Shown piece after piece: positions 41,777 to 49,437 of a DNA stretch of 64,000 bases. Under the pieces are notes generated by a model. The model was given only the letters and a program-made list of their open reading frames with translations, had not been told where the DNA came from and made no database searches. The DNA is from Phycisphaerales bacterium (lineage in GTDB: Bacteria > Planctomycetota > Phycisphaerae > Phycisphaerales > UBA1924), in assembly GCA_040217175.1 (NCBI GenBank), contig JAVJNT010000002.1, positions 62,001 to 126,000 on the forward strand, read 5' to 3'. A program made the translations under genes and the position numbers. Each line of letters opens with the position of its first letter. Position 1 is the stretch's first letter.

Positions 41777-42946
41777 ATGGCCAAGAAGACCACCAAGAAA
41801 GTCCGCTCCGCCCCGCGCAAGCGCTCGACCGAGGCCAAGGAGCGTGACGCCAAGACGCAGGAGTCGCTGAAGGCGTTGGCCGGCGGCATCGCCAAGAGCG
41901 CGCTCTCGGGCGTCGAGCCGACGTTCGACGTGCCCACGCGCTCGTCGAGCAATACCACCTGGAACAAGAAGCGCGGCATCCTGCAGATGGGCAGCGCGGC
42001 CAGCACGCGGCAGATCTTCAACCTCGGCCAGGCCCGCAAGTTCATGCAGAGCCTGCGCCACGCCCACGGCATCAGCCGCCTCATCGACCAGGACAAGACG
42101 ACCAGCCTCCGCGGCATGTTCTATACCGGGCTGGGCGACGTGCACGACGCGGGCGGCAAGAAGACCGGCGAGAAGACTTTCGACGACCAGACCGAGAGCG
42201 ATTCGATCCTCGAGGACCTGGAGGTCACGCTCGGTGCGCTCAGAGAAGAGCTGCACATTTTTGCTAAGAAGCGCGGCGCCATGGTCGGCAACATCACCAT
42301 CGAGGACAGCGGCGACACGATCGACTGCCGCAAGATGGGCAGCGGCGGCTACGCGATCCCCAGCATCTGCGAGCCCGACCGCGTGAAGTTCGGCACGTGC
42401 GAGGCCGACTTCGTGCTGCACGTCGAGAAGGACACCGTGTGGCAGCGCTTCAACGAGGACCGCTTCTGGAAGACGCACAACTGCATCCTGACCGAGGGCA
42501 GCGGCCAGCCCCCCCGCGGCGTGCGCCGCCTGCTGCACCGCCTCAACAAGGAACTCGGCCTGCCGATCATCTGCCTGCTCGACTGCGACCCGTGGGGGCA
42601 CTACATCTACAGCGTCATCAAGCAGGGCAGCATCTCGCTCGCCTTCGAGAGCGAGCGGCTGGCGATCCCCGACGCGAAGTTCCTGGGCATTCGTTCCAAT
42701 GACTTCGAGCGGTGCAACCTGAGCGACAGCGTCCAGATCTCGCTGAACGATCGCGACATCGCCCGCGCGAAGCAGATCGCCGCCTACCCGTGGTTCAAGG
42801 ACCACAAGGGCTGGCAGAAGGAGATCGCCAAGCTCTTGAAGAACGGCTTCAAGCTCGAGGTCGAGGCGCTCATCAACATCGACATCAGCTACGTCACCGA
42901 GACGTACGTGCCCGAGCGGCTGGCGGCGGAGGATTGGTTGGACTGA
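41777..42946 (+). CDS. top6A: DNA topoisomerase VI subunit A (Spo11/TopoVIA)
   Basis: DNA-cleaving subunit, 389 aa, which forms the phosphotyrosyl link to DNA. The winged-helix segment carries the catalytic Tyr in SLRGMFYTGL (Tyr116), matching the R-x-x-F/Y-Y core of Spo11/TopoVIA. The Toprim fold has the acidic residues in ILTEGSGQPPRGVRRLLHRL (Glu240) and LLDCDPWGHYIYSVIKQGS (Asp269 and Asp271), all required for Mg binding. The N-terminus (about 40 residues, Lys/Arg-rich) is an extension relative to archaeal enzymes. ATG 41777 has AGGA 9 nt upstream and follows the orphan gene by 4 nt. Confidence 0.93.
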   Translation: MAKKTTKKVRSAPRKRSTEAKERDAKTQESLKALAGGIAKSALSGVEPTFDVPTRSSSNTTWNKKRGILQMGSAASTRQIFNLGQARKFMQSLRHAHGISRLIDQDKTTSLRGMFYTGLGDVHDAGGKKTGEKTFDDQTESDSILEDLEVTLGALREELHIFAKKRGAMVGNITIEDSGDTIDCRKMGSGGYAIPSICEPDRVKFGTCEADFVLHVEKDTVWQRFNEDRFWKTHNCILTEGSGQPPRGVRRLLHRLNKELGLPIICLLDCDPWGHYIYSVIKQGSISLAFESERLAIPDAKFLGIRSNDFERCNLSDSVQISLNDRDIARAKQIAAYPWFKDHKGWQKEIAKLLKNGFKLEVEALINIDISYVTETYVPERLAAEDWLD

Positions 42947-42981
42947 GCCTGGATTGGACTAGGCTTGCGAGGTGCCTCGCG

Positions 42982-43893
42982 ATGGACGACCTTGCCTCCG
43001 CACTCGCCGAGTTCGAGGCATCGATCGACGCGTTACCCGCCGTCGAGACGGACGAGCGTATCAAGCCGGATTGGCGTAAGGCGATGGTGGCATACGGCTC
43101 TGCTGCCGTTGCATCGATCGCTAACGGCAGGGCGATGGTCGTCGATCGGCAGCCAGCGACCCCGTCGATGATGGCCCCGATGATCTGGTGCTGTGGAAGG
43201 CCCGACAAAGAGCGTGACATCCGTTGGGTTGGCCACTCGCTACTCGCTGTGCTTGTGCATCATGAATCACTGGCATCGGCGACCCTTCGGTGGATGCTCG
43301 ATCGGCCCGAGTGGATCCTCCGAGCGACCGCACTCGAGACGCTGCGGAGCGATCACCCAAGCTCGTTGACCGACGAACTCCTGAGCCAGGGGCTGGATGA
43401 CCAGCATCGATGTGTCCGAGGCATGGCGGCTCACATGATCCTCGATTGCGAGCGGCGGAATCTACTGCCCAAACTGCGAGAGGCCGCTTCGCGAGAGCGC
43501 CTCGATTGGTTGCGCGAGACGATGGACCACACGGCCGAGATCGGCGATGTTGGATACGTCGTGGAGCCCAGTGCTGCGGGGTGGGTCGCCGCACGCGTGC
43601 GTCTCAATCTTGATGGGCGTTCGCAGCGGCACTGGTGGAGCGCGAAGAGTGCCGATTACGAACATGGCGGTCTCGAAGCGATTCTGCGATCGCACTACGG
43701 CCGGCGCAATCCGATGCCACAACCCCAGCCACTGCCCTCGGAACCGCCGGAGCCGATCGCCCCGTGGCTCGTCTACAGCAAGCGTCCCATGGGGTACCTT
43801 TTTATGAACAGGCTCGAGGGCCCAGACGTCGTGCAGGTGCTCAAGGGCCGGCACGGACCCGATGGCGACAACACCTGGCCGCCGATCCGGTGA
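42982..43893 (+). CDS. HEAT-like helical protein of unknown function
   Basis: A 303-aa cytosolic protein, not recognised. GAGGTG lies 7 nt before the ATG. The central part has repeated amphipathic helix pairs (WVGHSLLAVLVHHESLASATLRWMLD; ILRATALETLRSDHPSSLTDELLSQGLDD; RCVRGMAAHMILDCERRNLLPKLREAA) like HEAT repeats. The C-terminal third is Pro-rich and ends in SKRPMGYLFMNRLEGPDVVQVLKGR. It lies 35 nt after top6A on the same strand and may belong to that operon. Its stop directly abuts the convergent dehydrogenase stop. Confidence 0.65.
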   Translation: MDDLASALAEFEASIDALPAVETDERIKPDWRKAMVAYGSAAVASIANGRAMVVDRQPATPSMMAPMIWCCGRPDKERDIRWVGHSLLAVLVHHESLASATLRWMLDRPEWILRATALETLRSDHPSSLTDELLSQGLDDQHRCVRGMAAHMILDCERRNLLPKLREAASRERLDWLRETMDHTAEIGDVGYVVEPSAAGWVAARVRLNLDGRSQRHWWSAKSADYEHGGLEAILRSHYGRRNPMPQPQPLPSEPPEPIAPWLVYSKRPMGYLFMNRLEGPDVVQVLKGRHGPDGDNTWPPIR

Positions 43894-44952
43894 TTACCGC
43901 CAGTCGATCACAATCTTGCCGAGCTGCTCCTGCGCCTCCAGCCGCTCGTACGCCGCGCGGCCGTCGGTGGCCTTGAAGACCTGATCGACCACTGGCTTCA
44001 GCGCACCGGCCTTGAAGAGGCTCGCGACCTCGCGGAACTCGGCGGGGGTGCCCATGGTCGAGCCGAGGACGCGGAGCTGGTTCCAGAAGATGCGGGCGAG
44101 GTCGGTGGTGGCGTCGGGGCCGGTGGTGCAGCCGGGGGTGACGTAGGCGCCGCCGCGGGCGAGGCTCTTGATGCAGGGCAGGTGGGTGGCCTTGCCGATG
44201 CTGTCGACGGCCATGTCGACGCCGCGCTTGCCGGTCCAGGATCGGACGTCGCGCGACCAGTCATCGCCCTTGTCCAAGACGCCGTGGTCGGCGCCCATCT
44301 CCAGGGCCTTGTCGATCTTCCACTGGTGGCGGCTGGTGACGACGACGGGACAGCCGAAGTGCTTGGCGATCTGCATCGCACTCGTCGCCACGCCGCCGCC
44401 GATGCCGGTGACGAGCACCGACTGGCCTGCGCGAAGGCCACCCTTGGTGACCATCATGCTCCACGCCGTGAGCGCGGTGAGGCCGAACGCGGCGGCCTGC
44501 ACAGGATCAATGTCGCTCGTGTCGTTGGGGCCAAGATCAGCCAGATGCGTAGCCGGGGCGTGGAAGAACTGGCGGTGCATGCCGTGGTGGTGCTCGCCGA
44601 TGAGCTCGTAGTCGGGCGCGAGCGTGCTGCCGGGCGGATCGCTCGGCCGCTCACGCGGCGGGACTTCGACGGCGGCGTTGACGATGACGCGGCGGCCAAC
44701 CCAGGCGGGATCGACGCCCTCCCCCACTTCCTCAACGACCGCGCACGCGTCGCAGCCGCTGACACGGGGCCAAGTGAGATCGACGCCCGGGATGCCCATG
44801 CCAACCCACAAATCCATGTGGTTGAGCGCGCTGCACAGCGTGCGCAGCTTCGCGTGACCGGCGGGCGTGGGCTCGAGGTCGGGCCAGTCGGTCTGGTGTT
44901 CGATGTTTGGGGCTACGGTCTTGGACTGTGCGGTGCAGACGAGGGCGTTCAT
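43894..44952 (-). CDS. MDR-superfamily alcohol dehydrogenase/quinone reductase-like
   Basis: A 352-aa NAD(P)-dependent oxidoreductase. Typical medium-chain fold: GroES-like N-terminus (NHMDLWVGMGIPGVDLTWPRVSGCDACAVVEEVGEGV), then the Rossmann glycine loop in VTGIGGGVATSAMQIAKHFG and VTSRHQWKIDKALEMGADHGVLDKGDDW. The catalytic-zinc ligand pattern GHE of classical alcohol dehydrogenases is replaced by SGCD, but Cys and His residues remain in other positions; zinc status is unclear. Substrate unknown. ATG 44952 is 48 nt from the divergent GIY-YIG start. Confidence 0.85.
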   Translation of the reverse strand: MNALVCTAQSKTVAPNIEHQTDWPDLEPTPAGHAKLRTLCSALNHMDLWVGMGIPGVDLTWPRVSGCDACAVVEEVGEGVDPAWVGRRVIVNAAVEVPPRERPSDPPGSTLAPDYELIGEHHHGMHRQFFHAPATHLADLGPNDTSDIDPVQAAAFGLTALTAWSMMVTKGGLRAGQSVLVTGIGGGVATSAMQIAKHFGCPVVVTSRHQWKIDKALEMGADHGVLDKGDDWSRDVRSWTGKRGVDMAVDSIGKATHLPCIKSLARGGAYVTPGCTTGPDATTDLARIFWNQLRVLGSTMGTPAEFREVASLFKAGALKPVVDQVFKATDGRAAYERLEAQEQLGKIVIDWR

Positions 44953-44999
44953 GGCCCACGGTAGACCCGGCATACGCTGTCGGCCGGGAGGCAACGACC

Positions 45000-45824
45000 A
45001 TGAAGATGTTCGCCGAACGGGCACGCAAGCAACTGAAATTCTACGTGTATCTCTACATCGACCCGCGCAACGAAGAGGTCTTCTACGTCGGCAAGGGGAC
45101 GGGCAATCGGTGCTTCCACCACTTGAAGGACGTTCGCGAGAACGACGAGGCCGCTCGCATCGCCGAGATCCGCAAGGCGCGGCTCGAGCCACGCATCGAG
45201 GTGCTCAAATACGGGCTGAACGAACAGCAGGCGCTGCTGGTCGAAGCGACGGCAATCGATCTGCTGGAGGTCGACAACCTGACCAACGGCGTGCGCGGGC
45301 ACGGCAGCCGGGTCGGATCTCGCTCAGGCGTCGAGCAACTGATAGCGACGCTCAGCGCGAGCCCGGTCGAGATCGATCCCAAGGACTCGGCGGTCTTGAT
45401 CAACATCACCAAGACGCACCGCTACGGCATGAGCGCTGCGGAGTTATACGACGTCACCCGCAGCGCGTGGGTCGTCAGCCTCGCCAGTGCTCGGCGTGCG
45501 GACTATGCGATGGCGATCTACAGGGGCGTCGTCCGCGAGGTGTACGCAATCGCGGCCTGGCTTCCCGATGGCTCGACCCTGCGCGTGGATGACGCTGATC
45601 GCAATCGCGACACGGAACCCGAGCGTCGGTACGAGTTCGTCGGCACGATTGCCGATGACAAGATTCGCCGGCAATACGTCGATCGCAACGTCTCGGCCTA
45701 CTTCCCGCGCGGGGCGGCGAATCCCATCAAGTATGTCAACTGCGACGATGACCGGCCTGACCAGCCAAAGAAGAAGGCCGCCCGAAAGAGGCGGCCTCGT
45801 CGCTCGAACGCTCGTCCAAGATAG
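45000..45824 (+). CDS. GIY-YIG nuclease family protein
   Basis: A 274-aa protein. Residues about 14-100 match a GIY-YIG-like fold: YVYLYIDPRNEEVFYVGKGTGNRCFHH, followed by the helical segment with RIEVLKYGLNEQQALLVEATAIDLL. The GIY half is reduced to YVY and the YIG half reads YVGKG, as in LEM-3-type members. The middle and C-terminal parts (MSAAELYDVTRSAWVVSLASARR; VREVYAIAAWLPDGSTL) resemble a small binding domain found in other GIY-YIG proteins. A Lys/Arg-rich tail ends the chain. GGGAGG is 8 nt before ATG. Substrate (own DNA, foreign DNA) unknown. Its 3' end carries the terminator of the convergent rplS operon. Confidence 0.8.
   Translation: MKMFAERARKQLKFYVYLYIDPRNEEVFYVGKGTGNRCFHHLKDVRENDEAARIAEIRKARLEPRIEVLKYGLNEQQALLVEATAIDLLEVDNLTNGVRGHGSRVGSRSGVEQLIATLSASPVEIDPKDSAVLINITKTHRYGMSAAELYDVTRSAWVVSLASARRADYAMAIYRGVVREVYAIAAWLPDGSTLRVDDADRNRDTEPERRYEFVGTIADDKIRRQYVDRNVSAYFPRGAANPIKYVNCDDDRPDQPKKKAARKRRPRRSNARPR
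45776..45796 (-). terminator. Terminator of the rpsP-trmD-rplS operon
   Basis: A 7-bp stem GGCCGCC/GGCGGCC with a 7-nt loop, followed on the minus strand by CTTCTTCTTT, 35 nt past the rplS stop. It lies within the last codons of the GIY-YIG gene. Confidence 0.8.
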
Positions 45825-45831
45825 TCGAGCC

Positions 45832-46242
45832 CTACTTCTGCACCGTCTTCAAGCCCTCGACGTGCTTCATGCCGCGGCGGCGGTCGCGGAGGCGACGCTT
45901 CTTGCCGACGCGATCGCGAAGGAAGTAGAGCTTGGCGCGGCGGGCGTCGGCGCGGCGGACGACCTCGAACTTGGCGATCAGCGGGCTGTTCAGGGGCCAG
46001 GTACGCTCGATGCCGATGTCGTCGACCACGCGACGGACCGTGATGCTCTCGTTGACGCCGCGGCCCTTGCGGCCGATGATGACGCCCGTGTAGACCTGCG
46101 TGCGCTCACGCTCGCCCTCGACGATCCGGACGTGCACCTGGATGGTGTCGCCGATGTCCATGCGGGGGACGTCGGTCTTGACGTGGTCCTGGGCGATCGA
46201 CTCCAGGATGGCCTGTTGGCTCTTGGGGTTGGAAAGCGACAT
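45832..46242 (-). CDS. rplS: Ribosomal protein bL19
   Basis: Large-subunit protein at the 30S/50S interface. 136 aa from the ATG at 46242 (GGAG 8 nt upstream); an earlier in-frame ATG at 46263 has no ribosome site. Signature: DIGDTIQVHVRIVEGERERTQVYTGVIIGRKGRGVNESITVRRVVDDIGIERTWPLNSPLIAKFEVVRRADARRAKLYFLRDRVGKKRRLRDRR compressed here as IVEGERERTQ, GRGVNESITVR and RAKLYFLRD. Last gene of the rpsP-trmD-rplS group, followed by a terminator. Confidence 0.97.
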   Translation of the reverse strand: MSLSNPKSQQAILESIAQDHVKTDVPRMDIGDTIQVHVRIVEGERERTQVYTGVIIGRKGRGVNESITVRRVVDDIGIERTWPLNSPLIAKFEVVRRADARRAKLYFLRDRVGKKRRLRDRRRGMKHVEGLKTVQK

Positions 46243-46299
46243 CGAGGGCACTCCAGCGATCAATAGACAGATCCGCCGCGAACGAGGCGGGTCGAGATG

Positions 46300-47115
46300 T
46301 TAGGCGTCGGGGCCCTCGCCTGCAAGGGAGCCCGTGTCATCGGGGCCTGCGGGCTCGAGCAGGTCGGGCCGCCGCGCTCGGGTGCGGGCCAGCCGCTGCT
46401 CGAGCCGCCACCGGGCGACGGCGGCGTGGTCGCCGCCCAGCAGTACGTCCGGCACGGCCATGCCCATCCACTCTCGGGGCCGGGTGTAGTGCGGGCAGTC
46501 GAGCAATCGGGCGTCCTCGGGGATGCCCAACTCGACGGCGAGCCTTGCATCGAGCGGGTCGCCGTTCGGGTCCTTGTCGGGCGCAGGGCCGAAGCTGTCC
46601 TGGCCCGCGGACTCCTCGTGGCCCAGCACGCCGGGGAGCTGGCGGATGACGGCATCCATGAGCACCATCGCCCCGAGTTCGCCGCCGCTGAGGACGTAGT
46701 CGCCCAGGCTGATCTCTTCGGGTTCGAGCTTTTCGATGACGCGCTCGTCGAGGCCCTCGTAGTGGCCGCAGATCAGGAGCAGGCGGGGCATGGATGCCAG
46801 CCGTTCGACGGTGGCTTGTGTGAGTTGGCGGCCCTGGGGCGAGAGCAACACGCGGTGGGCCGGGCGATCATCCATCGCTTCGGCCGCCATCACGGCGTCG
46901 TACACGGGCTGGCAGGTCATGACCATTCCCGGGCCGCCGCCGAAGGGGCGATCGTCGGTCTTGTTGTGCTTGTTGCCGGCGTACTCGCGGATGTCGATGG
47001 CGTGCCAGTCGACCAGCCCGGCAGCCCGCGCCCGGCCCGGGATGCTGACGGCCATCGCCGCCGGCGGCTCGTGGCCGAACATCTCGGGGAAGGTCGTGAG
47101 GACGTCGAATCGCAT
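46300..47115 (-). CDS. trmD: tRNA (guanine-N1-)-methyltransferase TrmD
   Basis: Methylates G37 of tRNAs reading CNN codons, with SAM. 271 aa; trefoil-knot SPOUT fold. Visible: MRFDVLTTFPEMF start, DDRPFGGGPGMVM, LSPQGRQLTQ, CGHYEGLDERV, ISLGDYVLSGGELGAMVLMDAVIRQLPGVLG and LLGGDHAAVARWR. The Asp that acts as base sits in the flexible loop following the knot. A longer start at 47172 was rejected because it would extend through the hairpin in front of the gene. Located 66 nt after rpsP, where rimM is often found but is absent. Confidence 0.97.
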   Translation of the reverse strand: MRFDVLTTFPEMFGHEPPAAMAVSIPGRARAAGLVDWHAIDIREYAGNKHNKTDDRPFGGGPGMVMTCQPVYDAVMAAEAMDDRPAHRVLLSPQGRQLTQATVERLASMPRLLLICGHYEGLDERVIEKLEPEEISLGDYVLSGGELGAMVLMDAVIRQLPGVLGHEESAGQDSFGPAPDKDPNGDPLDARLAVELGIPEDARLLDCPHYTRPREWMGMAVPDVLLGGDHAAVARWRLEQRLARTRARRPDLLEPAGPDDTGSLAGEGPDA

Positions 47116-47131
47116 TGGGTAGCCTATGAAA

Positions 47132-47155
47132 AACCCACACCTCTCGATGTGGGTT
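47132..47155 (-). terminator. Hairpin between rpsP and trmD
   Basis: An 8-bp perfect stem AACCCACA/TGTGGGTT with an 8-nt loop; on the minus strand it is followed by TTTTTC. It lies about 27 nt after the rpsP stop and 17 nt before trmD, so it probably attenuates transcription into trmD-rplS. Confidence 0.75.
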
Positions 47156-47181
47156 CGTTCGATCAGATTCAAATTGCGAGC

Positions 47182-47844
47182 TTACTCGCTCTTTTCTTCG
47201 CCACCCTCGGCGGACTCTTCGGCGGGAGCCTCGGCGGCAGCGGCCTCTTCCTCGGCCTTCTTCTTGGCCTCGGCGGCTGCTTCGGCTTCGGCGGCGGCCT
47301 TCTTGGCGGCCTGGGCCTGCTCGATCGCGCTCTTGGCCTCGGTCAGCGCGCCCTCGGCCTTGGCCTTGGCAGCGTCGGCGGCCTTGGGGTCGGCGGCGGA
47401 CACCGCGGCCCGGGCCTCGTTTACGGCCTCACTGATGCTCGAGGCGTAGCCGGCGAGATCGACGCCCTCGGCGTCGTCGCTGCTGGAGAGCTCGCCGATC
47501 TGCTCCTGGGCCTTCTCGGCGGTCGCCAGGCCCACCTTGCAGCCCACGCGGTTGCGGTCGGCCTCACGCTTGGCCTCCCACTTCTCCTTGAGCTTGGGGG
47601 TCAGCAGGTCGTTGCGGCCCAGGATGTCCATCATGGTGTCGCTGGGCTGGGCGCCGACGCTCAGCCAGTACTTGATGCGCTCGGATTCGAGCTTGAGCTG
47701 CTTCTCTGGGTCCTTCTCGACGGGGTTGTACCACCCCAGGTTCTCGAGGACCTTGCCATCGCGCTTGACCCGCTTTTCGGCGGCGGCGATGCGGTAGAAG
47801 GGACGATGGGTGCGCCCGAGGCGCTGCATGCGGATCCGGACCAC
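47182..47844 (-). CDS. rpsP: Ribosomal protein bS16 with long Ala/Glu-rich C-terminal extension
   Basis: Small-subunit assembly protein. GTG start at 47844 (AAAGGAG 7 nt upstream) gives the family N-terminus VRIRMQRLGRTHRPFYRI, followed by VENLGWYNPVE-type and ERIKYWLSVGAQPSDTM segments that end the normal ~85-residue core. The remaining ~130 residues are an Ala/Lys/Glu-rich helical extension (KAKAEGALTEAKSAIEQAQAAK, then EAEAAAEAKKKAEEEAA) finishing in an acidic tail. Total 220 aa, more than twice the usual length. Such tails occur in some bacteria and are thought to be solvent-exposed on the ribosome; function unknown. Confidence 0.95.
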   Translation of the reverse strand: MVRIRMQRLGRTHRPFYRIAAAEKRVKRDGKVLENLGWYNPVEKDPEKQLKLESERIKYWLSVGAQPSDTMMDILGRNDLLTPKLKEKWEAKREADRNRVGCKVGLATAEKAQEQIGELSSSDDAEGVDLAGYASSISEAVNEARAAVSAADPKAADAAKAKAEGALTEAKSAIEQAQAAKKAAAEAEAAAEAKKKAEEEAAAAEAPAEESAEGGEEKSE

Positions 47845-47961
47845 TGGATGCTCCTTTGGGTCTGGTTGTCTGAACACGCCTGCTGGTCGGGGGCTGGTTC
47901 CGGCACTGGCCGGGCCCGCAGGCGGGTCGAGATGGTAGGCGGGCGTACTCGCTCGCGGCCG

Positions 47962-49293
47962 CTAATTGGCCCTGGGTACGATCGGGATGTCGACGCCTTG
48001 GGCATCCAGAGAAGTGCCCTGGGACCTGCTCCGCCGGTCGAACAGGCCCCCGTCGTCCGTTCCGTCGGCGCCGGGCGCGTACAGCCGGTAGCCCTCGGGG
48101 GCGGACGGCTCGACCGCGTAAACGAGCGTTTGTCCGGAGAAGGGATCGGAGGGCGGCGCGGGGAGGAACTCGGGCACGAGTTCGTCGAGCGAGCCGGGCA
48201 ACGCGCCGGTCGTCGCTCGGTGCCGCTCGATGGCCAGCACCGTGCGCTCTGCCGTGCGAAGCAATTCGAGTTGCGTGACCGCGGCCAGGTAGCGTTCTGT
48301 CGAGGGCAGGAGCATGTCGGCCAGCAAGCCCGGCCCTCCGGCGTCGGCAGTCTGCTCTCGGAATGCACGCAGTCCGGCGACCGGGCCCACCGGGTGGCTA
48401 CTCCACAGATCCAAGGCCGTCCGGTAGTTCTCAGACATCACCTCGATCTGGTACGCCGGGTTGATCGTCTTGAGCGGTGGGTTGCCCAGTGGCGACGACA
48501 GGTGCCGCGAGGTGATGAGCTCGCCCTCGAACACGACGGAGATCTCGGGCCAGTCATCCTCAGTCATGCAAACGGCCCACACCGCATCGAGGAAGGCCCG
48601 ATCGTGTCGACGCTCGCAAAGGGCGTCCAGCAAGGCCTCGATGCCATGCGACCGGAGCGCGATCGCGACGAGATGCACCAGGATGCCGCCGCCGCTCGAG
48701 GCCGCCAGATCGGCGAGCCGCGCGATGCGCGTGTACGCCTCGATCACGCCTTCGGCGTCGCCCGCGCGGGCGGCGAGCACGAGGAAGTCAGATTCCATGT
48801 GACCTAGTCGCCTGAGGGTGGCGATGCGTGGCGGCCCCATCTGGTCCCTGCCCTCGACCTTGATGATGTTGGGATCGATGAACACGCCCAGATCGGTCAA
48901 TTCGTCGGTGAGCTGCCGGAGACCCAGCCGCTCGGCCTCTTGCAGCGAAGCAAGCACGACGGGCTCGGTCTCGGGCCAGTCGTCCTCGTGTTCCGCCTCG
49001 GTGTTCAGCATGCCCAGGTGTGCGTCCGCGTCGTGCAACGCCGGCAAGATCTCGCTGCGCAGGATCTGCTCGATCTCGATGAGCTTCGCGCTCGCGGCTT
49101 GAGCTTCCTCGATGGACTTGCCGGAGGCGTCGAGCCCGTGCAGGGTGTAGTCGGCGAGGTAGTCCCGCTGCGGCAGTGCCGGTCCGAAGTAGAGGAAGCG
49201 GTTCGCGGCATAGATGGCGCCGGCGACCACGATCGCCGCCACGCAGAGGGCCACGATGACGAGGCGTGAAGCGCCGCGCCTGGTGCTGGTCAT
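47962..49293 (-). CDS. Membrane-anchored protein of unknown function
   Basis: A 443-aa protein with an N-terminal TM helix (near 12-32: VIVALCVAAIVVAGAIYAA). The rest is mostly helical and probably periplasmic. The final 60 residues read ALPGSLDELVPEFLPAPPSDPFSGQTLVYAVEPSAPEGYRLYAPG, a motif common near the ends of planctomycete pseudopilin-like and GspG-like proteins. The rest has no visible homology. The start has GGGAG 6 nt upstream. Its gene is separate from rpsP (117 nt) and from the secreted protein that follows. Confidence 0.7.
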   Translation of the reverse strand: MTSTRRGASRLVIVALCVAAIVVAGAIYAANRFLYFGPALPQRDYLADYTLHGLDASGKSIEEAQAASAKLIEIEQILRSEILPALHDADAHLGMLNTEAEHEDDWPETEPVVLASLQEAERLGLRQLTDELTDLGVFIDPNIIKVEGRDQMGPPRIATLRRLGHMESDFLVLAARAGDAEGVIEAYTRIARLADLAASSGGGILVHLVAIALRSHGIEALLDALCERRHDRAFLDAVWAVCMTEDDWPEISVVFEGELITSRHLSSPLGNPPLKTINPAYQIEVMSENYRTALDLWSSHPVGPVAGLRAFREQTADAGGPGLLADMLLPSTERYLAAVTQLELLRTAERTVLAIERHRATTGALPGSLDELVPEFLPAPPSDPFSGQTLVYAVEPSAPEGYRLYAPGADGTDDGGLFDRRSRSQGTSLDAQGVDIPIVPRAN

Positions 49294-49437
49294 GCTCGCT
49301 CCCTCGTGGTCAGCAACTCGACGGCGTCGGCTCGCGACGCTCAGGAACACGGAGCGCCCGTGGACGAGGGAGTTTACTCCTCGCACGCGGGCGCCATCCT
49401 CGCGTCAGGTTGTCGAGGCTCGGAAGCCCTGATTGGC

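Noticed and set aside
45776-45796. Hairpin in the GIY-YIG gene as a plus-strand signal
   Set aside because: The T tract is on the minus-strand side, so it fits the rplS terminator.
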